From Microbacterium paraoxydans (lineage in GTDB: Bacteria > Actinomycetota > Actinomycetes > Actinomycetales > Microbacteriaceae), in contig NZ_JAIVLG010000006.1 in the NCBI RefSeq assembly GCF_020524545.1, positions 62,001-126,000 on the forward strand: DNA of 64,000 bases, given 5' to 3'. Both the position numbers and the translations under genes were made by a program. Numbering within the stretch: the first letter of the stretch is position 1; each line of letters begins with the position of its first letter. This document shows, piece by piece, positions 41,426-50,535 of this stretch. The notes below the pieces were generated by a model. It was not told the DNA's origin. It ran no database searches and was given only the letters and a program-made list of their open reading frames with translations.

Positions 41426-43579
41426 ATGACCCTGTTGGACAACACCCAGACCGAGACTGCGACCCTTCGCAGCAGGCGCATGCTGCTCGCCGGATTCGGA
41501 GCGGCTGCCATCGGCGGCGTCGCGGCGATGGGCGCCTCGGCGCCCGCGCAGGCCGCCGGTCCCGTCGCGCCGATGGACTCGGCGGGCTCGAAGACCGTCG
41601 CCAATGGCGGCACGACCTCGGCTCTTGCGAAGCGCAAGGGCAAGGACGGCGACCTCGTGCGCACCACCGGATACGCGGCAGCGGGCGACGGCGGGGGCGG
41701 GCTCTACCGCTTCGTGAAGAAGGACGCCCCTGCGGCGAACGGAGGCACGGTCGTGGCAGGGTCGAAGGGCGGTGCGTGGCTGCTGCTGCACGAGGGGGTC
41801 GTCGACTTCCGGGCCTTCGGGATCATGGACGCGAGCGTGAACGCCGACGACGCTCTCGACGCGATGGTGAACGATGCGAGCATCCGTCGGATCGAGGCGC
41901 ACAGCGACCTGAACTTCGTGCGTCGGCACACCTTCACCCGCTCGCGGATCGCGTTCGACTTCGGCGGGCACCTCATGACGACGGTCGGTATCGAGAACGC
42001 CGGAAAGGACGACCCGTTCGCGGCGGTCATGTTCTTCCGCGGCGAGGTCACCGATGCGGTGCAGGAGGCGCGGCTGAACGAGGTCGTTCCCGATCTGGGT
42101 GACGTGTTCCCGGTCGCCGACTCCTCGTTCTTCGCGGTCGGCGACTGGTACGCGGCCGAGGTCAACGCGCTCGCCGGCCGCTGGGAGCGCGAGCTGCAGC
42201 GCCTGGTGCAGGTGACGCAGATCGTCGACGGCACGCACATCCGCATCAACTACAAGAACGGCTGGCCGCTCGGCAAGGACCGCACCATGACCTGGCGGCG
42301 CGTCGTGCCCGTGCAGGACGTCACGGTGTCGAACCTGAAGTTTCTCGGCACGGGGACCGACGAGTACACCGGATCGCACCCGTTGGCGTTCGAGTACGCG
42401 GTGCGCTGCGACGTCGACCACATCGACGGCACCGGCACGTTCTGGCCGCTCATCCAGCGTCGCTGGAACACGTACTACTCGACGGTCAGCTGCACACTGA
42501 AGAACCCGACCTCGGTCACGTGGGGCGGGGCCGGGTACCTGACGCAGCAGATCTACTGCCTGTACGGCTACGTCGCCAACTGCCACACCGCCAATGCGCG
42601 GCACCTGAACGACTTCACCGCGAGCGCCTACTGCCTGGTCGAGAACTGCCACGGCGACGGCGACGACCAGGGTCCCTTCGTCACGCACGGACAGTACGAG
42701 CACGACCTCACCTACACCGGAAACTCGGGCCTCATGACGTTCGCGAACTCGGGCGCCGCCTGGGGGTCGGCTGCCAAGCGCATCACGGTGCGCAAGCACG
42801 TGTGCTCCTGGTTCGTGGCGCGCGTGCGCATCACCGACCTCACGCTCGAAGACGTGCAGGTGATCGGCAAGCCCTCGCTCTCGGGGTCGGGCATGCTGTG
42901 GATCAACGCCGACGGCGCTCAGCTGCGCGGATGCACGGCCTCCGACACCCTCATCATCACGCAGGCGTCGGACAACTCCGCGCGGCCGACCGTGATCGCC
43001 GACTCGCACTTCACGTTCGTCGCGCCGGGCGAGCTCACCAACGCCACCGTGAAGACTCCGGTCACCTTCGTCGACACGGTGCTCGACCGCGTGGGCGGCA
43101 TGAAGATCACCGGCTCCGGAGCGGTCACTTTCCGAGGTTCGACGCTCAACGCGGCGGATGACGCGGCGCCGATCGTCTCGTCATCCGCGCACCTGCGCTT
43201 CGAGGGGTCGACGCTGCGCAACGCCCGCATCGAGGCTGCGCGCGGCGAGCGGCAGAGCGTCGAGGTCGCCGGGTCGGATGTCGCGATCAAGGGAGGCAAG
43301 GCCGTGGCGCGCACCGGCGACGGAGAGCTTCACCTCGCCCTGAGCGACAGCACGTTCCGCGCCGAGGGCTCGGCGACGCACGTCGCCGTGACGAAGGGTG
43401 TGAACCACTACCGCGCTGTCGGCAACCGCTTCGAGGGCGGTGCGTTGGAGCTGGCGGATGCCGCCTTCGGCGCGGAATCCACGCTCCTGCACACCGGCAA
43501 CGTGGAGTCGGCCGTCACGCGCACGGCGTTCCCCACCGAGGGCGACCGGGTCGTGGCCTCCGCGAACCTCGTGGTCTGA
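41426..43579 (+). CDS. Tat-exported right-handed beta-helix protein (polysaccharide-lyase-like)
   Basis: About 717 residues. The twin-arginine signal is LRSRRMLLAGFGAAAIGGVA with cleavage near APAQAA. After a linker the protein reads as stacked beta-helix coils, for example VTFVDTVLDRVGGMKITGSG and LRFEGSTLRNARIEAARGER. This is typical of pectate-lyase-like or polysaccharide-binding parallel beta-helices. I choose the ATG at 41426 because AAGGAGG lies about seven bases upstream; the ATG at 41420 abuts it. It could cleave a glycan whose products feed the adjacent ABC importer, but catalytic residues cannot be assigned and the 100 bp before it break the operon. Confidence 0.8.
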   Translation: MTLLDNTQTETATLRSRRMLLAGFGAAAIGGVAAMGASAPAQAAGPVAPMDSAGSKTVANGGTTSALAKRKGKDGDLVRTTGYAAAGDGGGGLYRFVKKDAPAANGGTVVAGSKGGAWLLLHEGVVDFRAFGIMDASVNADDALDAMVNDASIRRIEAHSDLNFVRRHTFTRSRIAFDFGGHLMTTVGIENAGKDDPFAAVMFFRGEVTDAVQEARLNEVVPDLGDVFPVADSSFFAVGDWYAAEVNALAGRWERELQRLVQVTQIVDGTHIRINYKNGWPLGKDRTMTWRRVVPVQDVTVSNLKFLGTGTDEYTGSHPLAFEYAVRCDVDHIDGTGTFWPLIQRRWNTYYSTVSCTLKNPTSVTWGGAGYLTQQIYCLYGYVANCHTANARHLNDFTASAYCLVENCHGDGDDQGPFVTHGQYEHDLTYTGNSGLMTFANSGAAWGSAAKRITVRKHVCSWFVARVRITDLTLEDVQVIGKPSLSGSGMLWINADGAQLRGCTASDTLIITQASDNSARPTVIADSHFTFVAPGELTNATVKTPVTFVDTVLDRVGGMKITGSGAVTFRGSTLNAADDAAPIVSSSAHLRFEGSTLRNARIEAARGERQSVEVAGSDVAIKGGKAVARTGDGELHLALSDSTFRAEGSATHVAVTKGVNHYRAVGNRFEGGALELADAAFGAESTLLHTGNVESAVTRTAFPTEGDRVVASANLVV

Positions 43580-43601
43580 GCGTCCGTGGGGCCCGTCCAC
43601 C

Positions 43602-43671
43602 TGTCGGGAGAATGACCGGTTGTCGGGCCGGAAGCCGTGTTCCGGCCCGACAACCGCGAGAACTCCCGACA
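43602..43671. terminator. Nested palindrome with symmetric internal loop
   Basis: The outer arms TGTCGGGAG/CTCCCGACA (43602-43610, 43663-43671) flank a perfect 17-bp inner stem (43617-43633, 43640-43656) with a 6-nt loop. Both spacers between outer and inner arms are exactly 6 nt. It lies between convergent genes and probably terminates both. Confidence 0.75.
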
Positions 43672-43709
43672 TCCGTGCGCGCGGCGCCGGTCCCCTCGAG
43701 CCGCGCGGG

Positions 43710-44549
43710 TCAGGGGCGGATGCCGGTGAGCTGGGCGCTGCGCTCCCACAGGGCCTCGGCGAGGGCGGGGTCGTTCACCTGCGGGTTGACCTTCGTGGTC
43801 AGCTGGCGCTCGTCGTAGTAGGCGCCGGAGAACCAGGTCTCGTCGGGGGTGCCTTCGATGAACCAGCGCAGCGTCTCCCCGCCCTGCTCCGGGCCGATCA
43901 GCAGCACCCGCCGTAGGGGTGTGCGGTACAGCAGTCGCATGATGCTCGACGACTCGGCCGCGAAGTTCGTACGCACCGTGCCGGGGTGGAACGCGACCGC
44001 GCGCAGCCCGTCGGCGTGGAACTTCGTGTGCAGGCTCTTCGTGAACAGCACGTTCGCGAGCTTCGCGTCGCCGTAGGCCTTGTTCGGGCTGAAGCGGCGG
44101 GTGTTGTCGAGGTCGTTCACGTCGAGGTGCCCGAACAGCCTGTGCGCGATGCTCGAGGTGTTCACGACCGCGCCACCCGCGGCGAGCAGTTGCGGCAGCA
44201 GCAGGTTCGTGAGCAGGAACGGTGCCAGGTGGTCGACCTGCATGGTCTTCTCGAAGCCGTCGATGGTCGGAGTGCGATCGCCGAAGATGCCGCCGGCGTT
44301 GTTGGCGAGCACGTCGATGCCGCTGTCGCCGACGGCATCCGCGATCTTCTCCGCCAGTGCCCGCACGTCGTCGAGGCGGGCGAAGTCGGCGGTGAACCAC
44401 TCGGCCCCGGCCTGTGCGGCGACGGCTCGGGTCTTCTCGGACGAGCGTCCGACGAGCAGCAGCCGGTGACCGGCGGCGGCGAGCTGGCGGGCGGCTTCCG
44501 CTCCGATGCCGTCGGAAGCTCCGGTGAGGACGATCGTCTTCGAGGTCAT
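43710..44549 (-). CDS. SDR family oxidoreductase (retinol-dehydrogenase-like)
   Basis: 279 residues. The cofactor motif is VLTGASDGIGAEAARQLAAA. Other motifs are LANNAGG, catalytic Ser in VVNTSSIAHRLFG and YxxxK as YGDAKLANVLF. The longer C-terminal part and the Asp/Asn-rich loop after the Ser resemble the retinol-dehydrogenase/WWOX-like group. The ATG at 44549 overlaps the GntR stop by ATGA, so it is co-transcribed with the regulator of the sugar-acid regulon. It is probably a carbonyl reductase acting on a pathway or signalling intermediate; the substrate is unknown. Confidence 0.9.
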   Translation of the reverse strand: MTSKTIVLTGASDGIGAEAARQLAAAGHRLLLVGRSSEKTRAVAAQAGAEWFTADFARLDDVRALAEKIADAVGDSGIDVLANNAGGIFGDRTPTIDGFEKTMQVDHLAPFLLTNLLLPQLLAAGGAVVNTSSIAHRLFGHLDVNDLDNTRRFSPNKAYGDAKLANVLFTKSLHTKFHADGLRAVAFHPGTVRTNFAAESSSIMRLLYRTPLRRVLLIGPEQGGETLRWFIEGTPDETWFSGAYYDERQLTTKVNPQVNDPALAEALWERSAQLTGIRP

Positions 44550-45211
44550 GGGCGTCCGTCGGCGGCGACGGTCGGGGTGATGCGGCGCACGGCGCGGGTG
44601 ACGTGCTCGGCGATCACGGCCCGCGCCTGCTCGGGGTCGCCGCTCGCGATGGCGTCGACGATCTGCTGGTGGCTGCGCACGTGCTCCTCCTGCTCCGCCG
44701 GATCGAGCGCCGAGTTGGCGGCGTGGATGAAGCCCGTGATGCGGCCGCGCAGCTGTCCGCTCAGCTCGTCGAGGAAGCGGTGCTCGGCGAGGTCGGCGAG
44801 GGTCTCGTGGAAGAGGCGGTCCTGGCGCAGCACCTCCTCGATGTCTCCGGGGGCGGCGGCGGACATCGCCTGGATGATGGCGCCGAGTCGGGCGGCGGAC
44901 TCGTCGCTCCACCGTTCCTGCACACGGATCGCCATGAACTGTTCGAGCACGATGCGCAGACTCGAGATCTCCTCGAGGTCCTGCGCGCTCAGTTCTGCGA
45001 CGCGGGCGCCGCGACGGGGTTCTCGGGTGACGAGGCGTTCCTCGGCCAGTCGGGTCAGGGCCTCGCGCACCGGGATGTGGCTGACGCCGAGTCGGTCGGC
45101 GAGCTTGCGCTCGACGAGGCGCTCGCCGGGCGCGAGCTCTCCGGAGTAGATCGCCGAGCGCAACTCGTCCGTGACCTGTTCGGCGATGTTCTGATCCGAG
45201 ACGCTGCGCAC
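44546..45211 (-). CDS. GntR family regulator with FCD domain
   Basis: 221 residues, GTG start. The winged helix is at the N-terminus (QVTDELRSAIYSGELAPGER, LADRLGVSHIPVREALTRLA). The all-helical FCD ligand domain follows, with metal-ligand candidates in LRQDRLFHETLADLAEHRFL and EEHVRSHQQIVDAIASGD. FCD regulators usually sense organic acids or sugar acids. Copies of a TTGCTATAGCAA-like palindrome occur upstream of this gene and four neighbouring transcription units, so it is probably the local repressor of the 43.7-60 kb catabolic region. It is co-transcribed with an SDR gene. Confidence 0.93.
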   Translation of the reverse strand: MRSVSDQNIAEQVTDELRSAIYSGELAPGERLVERKLADRLGVSHIPVREALTRLAEERLVTREPRRGARVAELSAQDLEEISSLRIVLEQFMAIRVQERWSDESAARLGAIIQAMSAAAPGDIEEVLRQDRLFHETLADLAEHRFLDELSGQLRGRITGFIHAANSALDPAEQEEHVRSHQQIVDAIASGDPEQARAVIAEHVTRAVRRITPTVAADGRP

Positions 45212-45274
45212 CGTGGCTCTCCTGTCTGTGCCGGGAGCTGTGAAGGCTCTCGGTCGAGTTCCTGCATCGACCGA

Positions 45275-45284
45275 TGCTATGGCA
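45275..45284. promoter_or_regulatory. Candidate GntR/FCD operator (autoregulatory)
   Basis: TGCTATGGCA is a one-mismatch form of the TGCTATAGCA palindrome seen at four other promoters in the window. It lies 64 bp upstream of the GntR start, where the regulator's own promoter is expected. Confidence 0.6.
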
Positions 45285-45373
45285 AATCTGCCGGAGTGGC
45301 GGCACGCCGGTCCGGTGGACGTAACGAGAACGTAACCGCATCCGCCCGATTCGCACTAGACGGGGCCGTCTTT

Positions 45374-45391
45374 TTGCTACATGCTATAGCG
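45374..45391. promoter_or_regulatory. Candidate GntR/FCD operator of the importer operon
   Basis: TTGCTACATGCTATAGCG carries a half site TTGCTA and a near-palindrome TGCTATAGCG (45382-45391). The same compound arrangement recurs at 58105-58124. It lies 47 bp before the binding-protein start. TATAGC could double as the -10. Confidence 0.7.
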
Positions 45392-45437
45392 AAACCCTCG
45401 TTACCCGAATGCATCACCCGACCCAATGGAGGCACCC

Positions 45438-46976
45438 ATGTCGCGTCGTCGTGTCATGCTCGGCGGAGCAGTGCTGCTCACCGCCGCGCTCATCACCGCT
45501 GGCTGCAGCAGCACCCCGTCGACCCCCGACGGCCAGGCGCAGGAAGGCGGCGCTCTGACCGTCGCCGCGGCGCAGGGCATCCCGCAGCTCAACCCGGCCA
45601 TCCGCACGTTCGCCTGGGAGGAGGTGCTGTTCCCGCTGCTGTGGAACGGCCTCACCAAGACCGACGAGTCCGGCGAGATCGTCGGCGACCTCGCCGAGAG
45701 CTGGGACACGTCGGAAGACCAGAAGACCTGGACCTTCACCCTGCGCGACGGGGTCACGTTCTCGAACGGCGACCCGTTCACCGCCGAGGATGCCGTGGCC
45801 GCGTTCGACTATTACCTCGACCCGGAGACCGCCACGCAGGAGAAGAACAAGATCGACATGGTCACGGATGTCACCGCATCCGATGACTCGACTGTCGTCA
45901 TCACGCTCTCCGAACCGATCGCGACCTTCGCGGCGGGCATCGTGTGGGTCAAGATGATCGACGTCGACGCGCTCGACACGATCGACAAGGAGCCGATCGG
46001 CACCGGCCCCTACATCGTCGACGCCTTCACCCCCGACGACAGCCTCACCCTCGTCCCGAACCCCGAGTACTTCGGAGACGCGCCCGCGCTGGACGAGATC
46101 ACGATCGTCAAGGCCGCCGAATCGACGGCAGCGGTCACAGGGCTCCGCTCCGGCGACATCGACGTGCTGTGGTCGGTGCCGCAGGGTGACGTCTCGGGCC
46201 TCGAAGGCGGCGGCGACATCGCCCTCGTGCGTCCGGACAACCCCAGCCAGTGGCCGTCGTGGGAGGTCGACACGCAATCCGCACCGTTCAACGACGTGCG
46301 CGCCCGCCAGGCGCTCGCCTACGCGACCGACCGTGAGGCGATCCTCGAGGCCGCCTACTACGGACAGGGCACCGTCTCTCCGACGAACAACGCGCTCGGC
46401 GAGGTCAACCCCTGGTTCGGCGGCGATCTGACCGACTACTCCTACGACCTCGACAAGGCCAAGGAGCTGTTCGCCGAGGCCGGCGTCACGGAAGGCAGCG
46501 AGCTCACCTGGTGGGGCGTCGCCGGACAGTACCCGGAGTGGAACACGAGCGGTGAGATCCTGCAGGCGAGTCTGAAGGAGATCGGCATCACCCTCACGAT
46601 CGACAACAACGACATCGGCACCTGGGTCGACTCGTTCTACCCGGCGGGCAAGAGCTTCCCCGGCTACATCGTGCCGAACTTCCAGTCCACGCCCCCGGAG
46701 CCGGCTTACTCGCTGAACTTCTACCTCGAGGGCCGCTGCGAGTGCAACTGGGTCGACCCCGAGTTCCAGACCGCGTTCGCGGCAGCCGTCGCCGAGCCCG
46801 ACGAGACCGCCCGCGCCGAGAAGTGGGGCACGGTGCAGACGATCATCAACCAGCAGGTTCCGCTGATCGTGCCGCTGCAGTCGACCGTGGTCACCGCGAC
46901 CAGCACCAAGGTCGACGGCGTGTGGGTCGAGGGCGGCGGACAGCTGCACCTCGAGAACGCGCAGCTCAAGGGCTGA
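45438..46976 (+). CDS. Family-5 ABC substrate-binding lipoprotein (peptide/oligosaccharide type)
   Basis: About 512 residues from the ATG at 45438, which has GGAGG six bases upstream; the ATG at 45426 lacks such a site. The lipoprotein signal ends in lipobox ITAGC, Cys about residue 23. SBP_bac_5 features include LAESWDTSEDQKTWTFTLRD and IGTGPYIVDAFTPDDSL. The family binds oligopeptides, nickel, opines or oligosaccharides. Downstream sugar-acid-type enzymes suggest a carbohydrate derivative here. An operator palindrome lies upstream. Confidence 0.93.
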   Translation: MSRRRVMLGGAVLLTAALITAGCSSTPSTPDGQAQEGGALTVAAAQGIPQLNPAIRTFAWEEVLFPLLWNGLTKTDESGEIVGDLAESWDTSEDQKTWTFTLRDGVTFSNGDPFTAEDAVAAFDYYLDPETATQEKNKIDMVTDVTASDDSTVVITLSEPIATFAAGIVWVKMIDVDALDTIDKEPIGTGPYIVDAFTPDDSLTLVPNPEYFGDAPALDEITIVKAAESTAAVTGLRSGDIDVLWSVPQGDVSGLEGGGDIALVRPDNPSQWPSWEVDTQSAPFNDVRARQALAYATDREAILEAAYYGQGTVSPTNNALGEVNPWFGGDLTDYSYDLDKAKELFAEAGVTEGSELTWWGVAGQYPEWNTSGEILQASLKEIGITLTIDNNDIGTWVDSFYPAGKSFPGYIVPNFQSTPPEPAYSLNFYLEGRCECNWVDPEFQTAFAAAVAEPDETARAEKWGTVQTIINQQVPLIVPLQSTVVTATSTKVDGVWVEGGGQLHLENAQLKG

Positions 46977-46977
46977 C

Positions 46978-47940
46978 GTGCTCGTTTCCGTCCTTCGGCG
47001 GGTGGCGATCAGCATCGCGATGCTGATCGCCACCTCGCTTCTCGTCTTCATCGTGCTCCGGCTGCTGCCGGGCGACCCGATCATCACGCGCCTCGGATCG
47101 ACGCCGGGCGTGGATGCCGAGATGCTGCAGCGCCTCCGTGAGGAGGCCGGTCTCGACGCCCCCATCATCGAGCAGTACCTGCGGTGGATCGGCGGCGTCT
47201 TCACCGGCGACTTCGGTCAGTCGTACTTCAACCAGTACTCCGTGTCGGAGCTCATCGCGCAGCGTCTGCCCGCCACGCTCGAGCTCACCCTGATCGGCAT
47301 CCTGCTCGCCGTGGTCATCGCGACCCCGGCTGCCGTGATCGCCTCGCTGCGTCCGCTCGGCGTGGTCGACCGCATCCTCACCGCGATCTCGACCGCCGGG
47401 ATGGCGCTGCCGCAGTTCCTGATCGGCATCGTGCTGATCGTGGTCTTCGCGGTGCAGCTGAAGTGGCTGCCCGCCCGCGGCTACACGCCGTTCGGGGAGG
47501 ACCCGACCGAGAACCTCGTGCGCATGATCCTGCCCGCCTTCACCCTCGCGTTCGCCGCCGCCCCGCTGCTCATGCGGTTCCTGCGCGCCTCGATGGTCGA
47601 GGTGCTGGATGCTCCGTACATCCGCACCGCGCGCGGCAAGGGGCAGTCGGCCAGCGGCGTCGTGATCGGCCACGCGCTGCGCAACGCCCTGATCCCGGGG
47701 CTCACGATGCTCGGCCTCATCGTCGGCTACACGCTCGGCGGCGTCGTGATCGTGGAGTACGTGTTCGGCGTGCCGGGTCTCGGGTCGCTCGCGATCGACG
47801 CCGTGTTCAAACGCGACTACGCGGTGCTGCAGTCGGTCGTGCTGCTGATCTCCGCGATGTTCATCCTCACCACGCTCATCGTCGACCTCCTCTACGGCGT
47901 GCTCGACCCGCGTCTTCGTGCAAGGAGCAGCCGTGGCTGA
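46978..47940 (+). CDS. ABC transporter permease (DppB-like)
   Basis: 320 residues from GTG at 46978, one base after the binding-protein stop. The N-terminus RRVAISIAMLIATSLLVFIV and PGDPIITRLG are typical DppB features. The EAA loop is APYIRTARGKGQSASGVVIG, and the ending is VDLLYGVLDPRLRARSS. There are six membrane segments. It forms the import channel with the next permease and overlaps it by 8 bp. Confidence 0.95.
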   Translation: MLVSVLRRVAISIAMLIATSLLVFIVLRLLPGDPIITRLGSTPGVDAEMLQRLREEAGLDAPIIEQYLRWIGGVFTGDFGQSYFNQYSVSELIAQRLPATLELTLIGILLAVVIATPAAVIASLRPLGVVDRILTAISTAGMALPQFLIGIVLIVVFAVQLKWLPARGYTPFGEDPTENLVRMILPAFTLAFAAAPLLMRFLRASMVEVLDAPYIRTARGKGQSASGVVIGHALRNALIPGLTMLGLIVGYTLGGVVIVEYVFGVPGLGSLAIDAVFKRDYAVLQSVVLLISAMFILTTLIVDLLYGVLDPRLRARSSRG

Positions 47941-48781
47941 CACCCTCACCCTCGCCCTGCGCTCGTCGCGTCCGCGTCGCAGAATCGCGTTCGCGTCGTG
48001 GGTTCCGCTGGCACTTCTCGCGCTGATCGTGCTGATCTGCGTCCTCGCGCCGATCGTCGCGCCCTACGACCCGTCGGCGCAGTCGTCCGATCGCTTCGCG
48101 GGCCCGTCCGCGGTGCATCTGTTCGGCACCGACGAGCTCGGCCGCGACCTGTTCAGCCGCGTTCTCTACGGCGGGCAGCTGACGATCTTCATCGCCGGGG
48201 GCGCGACCCTCGTCGCCATGGTGCTCGGCATCGCCTGGGGCATGGCGGCGGCTTTCGCCCGCGGGTGGATCGACGAGGTCCTGATGCGGCTCGCCGACAC
48301 GGTCATGGCGATCCCGCAGATCCTCTTCGCGCTCGTGTTCATCTCGGCCTTCGGCGCGGACCCCGTCAAGCTGGCTGTGATCATCGGCATCCTGCTCACG
48401 CCGACCACCGCTCGCCTCGTACGCTCCTCGGTGCTCAGCGAGCTGCAGGAGGACTACTACACCGCCGCCGTCGCCTTCGGTTCGACGCGCAGCCGACTGC
48501 TGTTCGCTGAGGTGCTGCCGAACGCCCGCGGGCCGATCGTGGTCCAGGCGGCGATCAACGCGGCCAACGCCATCCTGCTCGAGGCCTCGATGAGCTTCGT
48601 CGGGCTCGGCATCGCGCCGCCCGAGGCGACCTGGGGCACCCTCGTGCAGCAGGGATACCAGAAGATGTACCAGTCGATCGGGTATGTGCTGTTCCCAGCG
48701 CTGTTCATCTTCGTCACCATCTGGCTGCTCAACGTGCTCGCCGATCAGTTCGGCGGCGATCGGAAGGGGAAGGGCCGATGA
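47933..48781 (+). CDS. ABC transporter permease (DppC-like)
   Basis: About 282 residues from GTG at 47933 with AAGGAG upstream; a GTG at 47918 is possible but has no such site. DppC features are HLFGTDELGRDLFSRVLYGG and the EAA-type loop LQEDYYTAAVAFGSTRSRLL. EASMSFVGLGIAPPEATWGT is a DppC hallmark. It overlaps the DppB gene and its stop overlaps the ATPase start by ATGA. It completes the translocation channel of the importer. Confidence 0.95.
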   Translation: MADTLTLALRSSRPRRRIAFASWVPLALLALIVLICVLAPIVAPYDPSAQSSDRFAGPSAVHLFGTDELGRDLFSRVLYGGQLTIFIAGGATLVAMVLGIAWGMAAAFARGWIDEVLMRLADTVMAIPQILFALVFISAFGADPVKLAVIIGILLTPTTARLVRSSVLSELQEDYYTAAVAFGSTRSRLLFAEVLPNARGPIVVQAAINAANAILLEASMSFVGLGIAPPEATWGTLVQQGYQKMYQSIGYVLFPALFIFVTIWLLNVLADQFGGDRKGKGR

Positions 48782-50535
48782 CCGATGTCACGCCCGTCCT
48801 GCAGGTGCAGGATCTGACCGTCTCCTACGGTGAGGCGATGCCGGTCAAGGGCATCAGCTTCTCCGTGCGACCCGGCGAACGGATCGGGCTGGTCGGCGAG
48901 TCCGGCTCGGGCAAGTCGCTCACGGCACTGTCGATCATGCGTCTCAACGAGGGCGCGACGCTCGGCGGCAGCATCCGCCTGCGCGATCGGGAGCTGCTCA
49001 CCCTGAGCAAGCGGGAGATGACCCGGGTGCGCGGCGGCGAGATCGCCATGGTCTACCAGGACCCGATGTCGTCGCTCAACCCCGTGCGCACGATCGGACA
49101 CCAGCTCGTCGAGGCGATCCGCCTGCATGACCGGGTCTCGAAGGAGGCGGCCCGCGCTCGGGCCGTTGAGCTGCTGACCGAGGTCGGCGTGCCGCTCCCG
49201 GAGGAGCGTCTGGCGCAGTACCCGCATGAGTTCTCGGGGGGCATGCGCCAGCGGGTGATGATCGCGATGGCCATGTCATCCCGGCCGGCCGTGCTGATCG
49301 CCGACGAGCCCACCACCGCCCTCGACGTCACCACCCAGTCGCGCATCATCGACCTGCTCGATCGGCTCGCCGAAGACCACGGCACGGCCGTCGTGCTCAT
49401 CACGCACGACCTCGGAGTGGCGGCCGGGTTCTGTGAGCGCATCCACGTGATGCGGCACGGACGAGTGATCGAGGAGGCGCCGGTCGACAGGCTCTACGCC
49501 GCGCCGGACCACCCCTATACGAAGGCGCTGCTCGGCGCGGTCGTCGACCTCACCGTCGATGTGCACCAGCCGATCCGCACTTCGGCCGAGGTGCTCGAGT
49601 GCGGGACCGAGCCGCTCGTCGAGGCGGGGTCGATCAGCGCGGTGGATCGTGCTCGTGAGACGGGTGATGTGCTCGTCGACGTGCAGGGAGTGTCGAAGGT
49701 GTTCACGCTCGGATCCGGGAGGCGGGTGACCGCGGTCGACGACGTGTCGTTCCAGATCCGTCGCGGCGAGACCGTGGGGCTCGTGGGTGAGTCCGGCTCG
49801 GGCAAGTCGACGGTCTCGAAGGCCGTGCTCGCTCTCGGCGGGATCGATGGCGGTGCCGTGGTCTTCGACGGGCAGCGACCGCACGAGATGCGGGGCGAGG
49901 AGCTGCGGCATCTGCGGAGGCGGATGCAGATGGTCTTCCAGGACCCGTTCTCCGCGTTGAACCGGCGGCAGACCGTGTCGCAGATCATCGAGGCGCCGCT
50001 GCTCGCCCACGGGATCGGCAACCGGGCCTCCCGGGTCGAGAAGGTCCGCGAGGCCATGCATCGCGTGCGGCTCGACGAGGAGTTCGCGCACCGGCTGCCC
50101 CGTTCGATGTCGGGCGGGCAGTGTCAGCGCGTGTCGATCGCCCGCTCGCTCGTCCTCGAACCCGAGTTCCTGGTGCTGGACGAATCCGTGTCGGCGCTGG
50201 ACGTCTCGATCCAGGCGCAGGTGCTCAATCTGCTGCGCGAGCTCCAGGCCGAACTCGGACTGACCTATCTCTTCATCAGCCACGACCTCGCCGTCATCCG
50301 GTACATGTCGTCGACGGTGGCCGTGATGCAGCAGGGACGGATCGTCGAGATCGGGGCGCGCGACGCCCTCTTCGCGAATCCGCAGCACGAGTACACGCGC
50401 GGGCTGATGGCGGCGATCCCGGTGGCCGATCCGGTGCGGGAGCGTCGTCGACGTGCAGAGGCCGCAGTGCTCTGGCAGTCTCAGGGTGCGGTGACCGGCG
50501 CTGTTCCGGCCGGCGTGGGAAGGAAGGCATCATGA
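48778..50535 (+). CDS. Fused dual ABC ATPase (DppD-DppF type)
   Basis: 585 residues with two complete ATPase domains. Domain 1 has Walker A GESGSGKSLTAL, signature FSGGMRQRVMIAMAM and Walker B LIADEPTTALD. Domain 2 has GESGSGKSTVSKAV, MSGGQCQRVSIARSL and FLVLDESVSALD. The linker at about 255-300 includes the oligopeptide-transporter C-terminal region. The fusion replaces the separate DppD and DppF subunits and is common in actinobacteria. It overlaps the DppC and hydrolase genes by ATGA, so all are made together. Confidence 0.95.
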   Translation: MTDVTPVLQVQDLTVSYGEAMPVKGISFSVRPGERIGLVGESGSGKSLTALSIMRLNEGATLGGSIRLRDRELLTLSKREMTRVRGGEIAMVYQDPMSSLNPVRTIGHQLVEAIRLHDRVSKEAARARAVELLTEVGVPLPEERLAQYPHEFSGGMRQRVMIAMAMSSRPAVLIADEPTTALDVTTQSRIIDLLDRLAEDHGTAVVLITHDLGVAAGFCERIHVMRHGRVIEEAPVDRLYAAPDHPYTKALLGAVVDLTVDVHQPIRTSAEVLECGTEPLVEAGSISAVDRARETGDVLVDVQGVSKVFTLGSGRRVTAVDDVSFQIRRGETVGLVGESGSGKSTVSKAVLALGGIDGGAVVFDGQRPHEMRGEELRHLRRRMQMVFQDPFSALNRRQTVSQIIEAPLLAHGIGNRASRVEKVREAMHRVRLDEEFAHRLPRSMSGGQCQRVSIARSLVLEPEFLVLDESVSALDVSIQAQVLNLLRELQAELGLTYLFISHDLAVIRYMSSTVAVMQQGRIVEIGARDALFANPQHEYTRGLMAAIPVADPVRERRRRAEAAVLWQSQGAVTGAVPAGVGRKAS

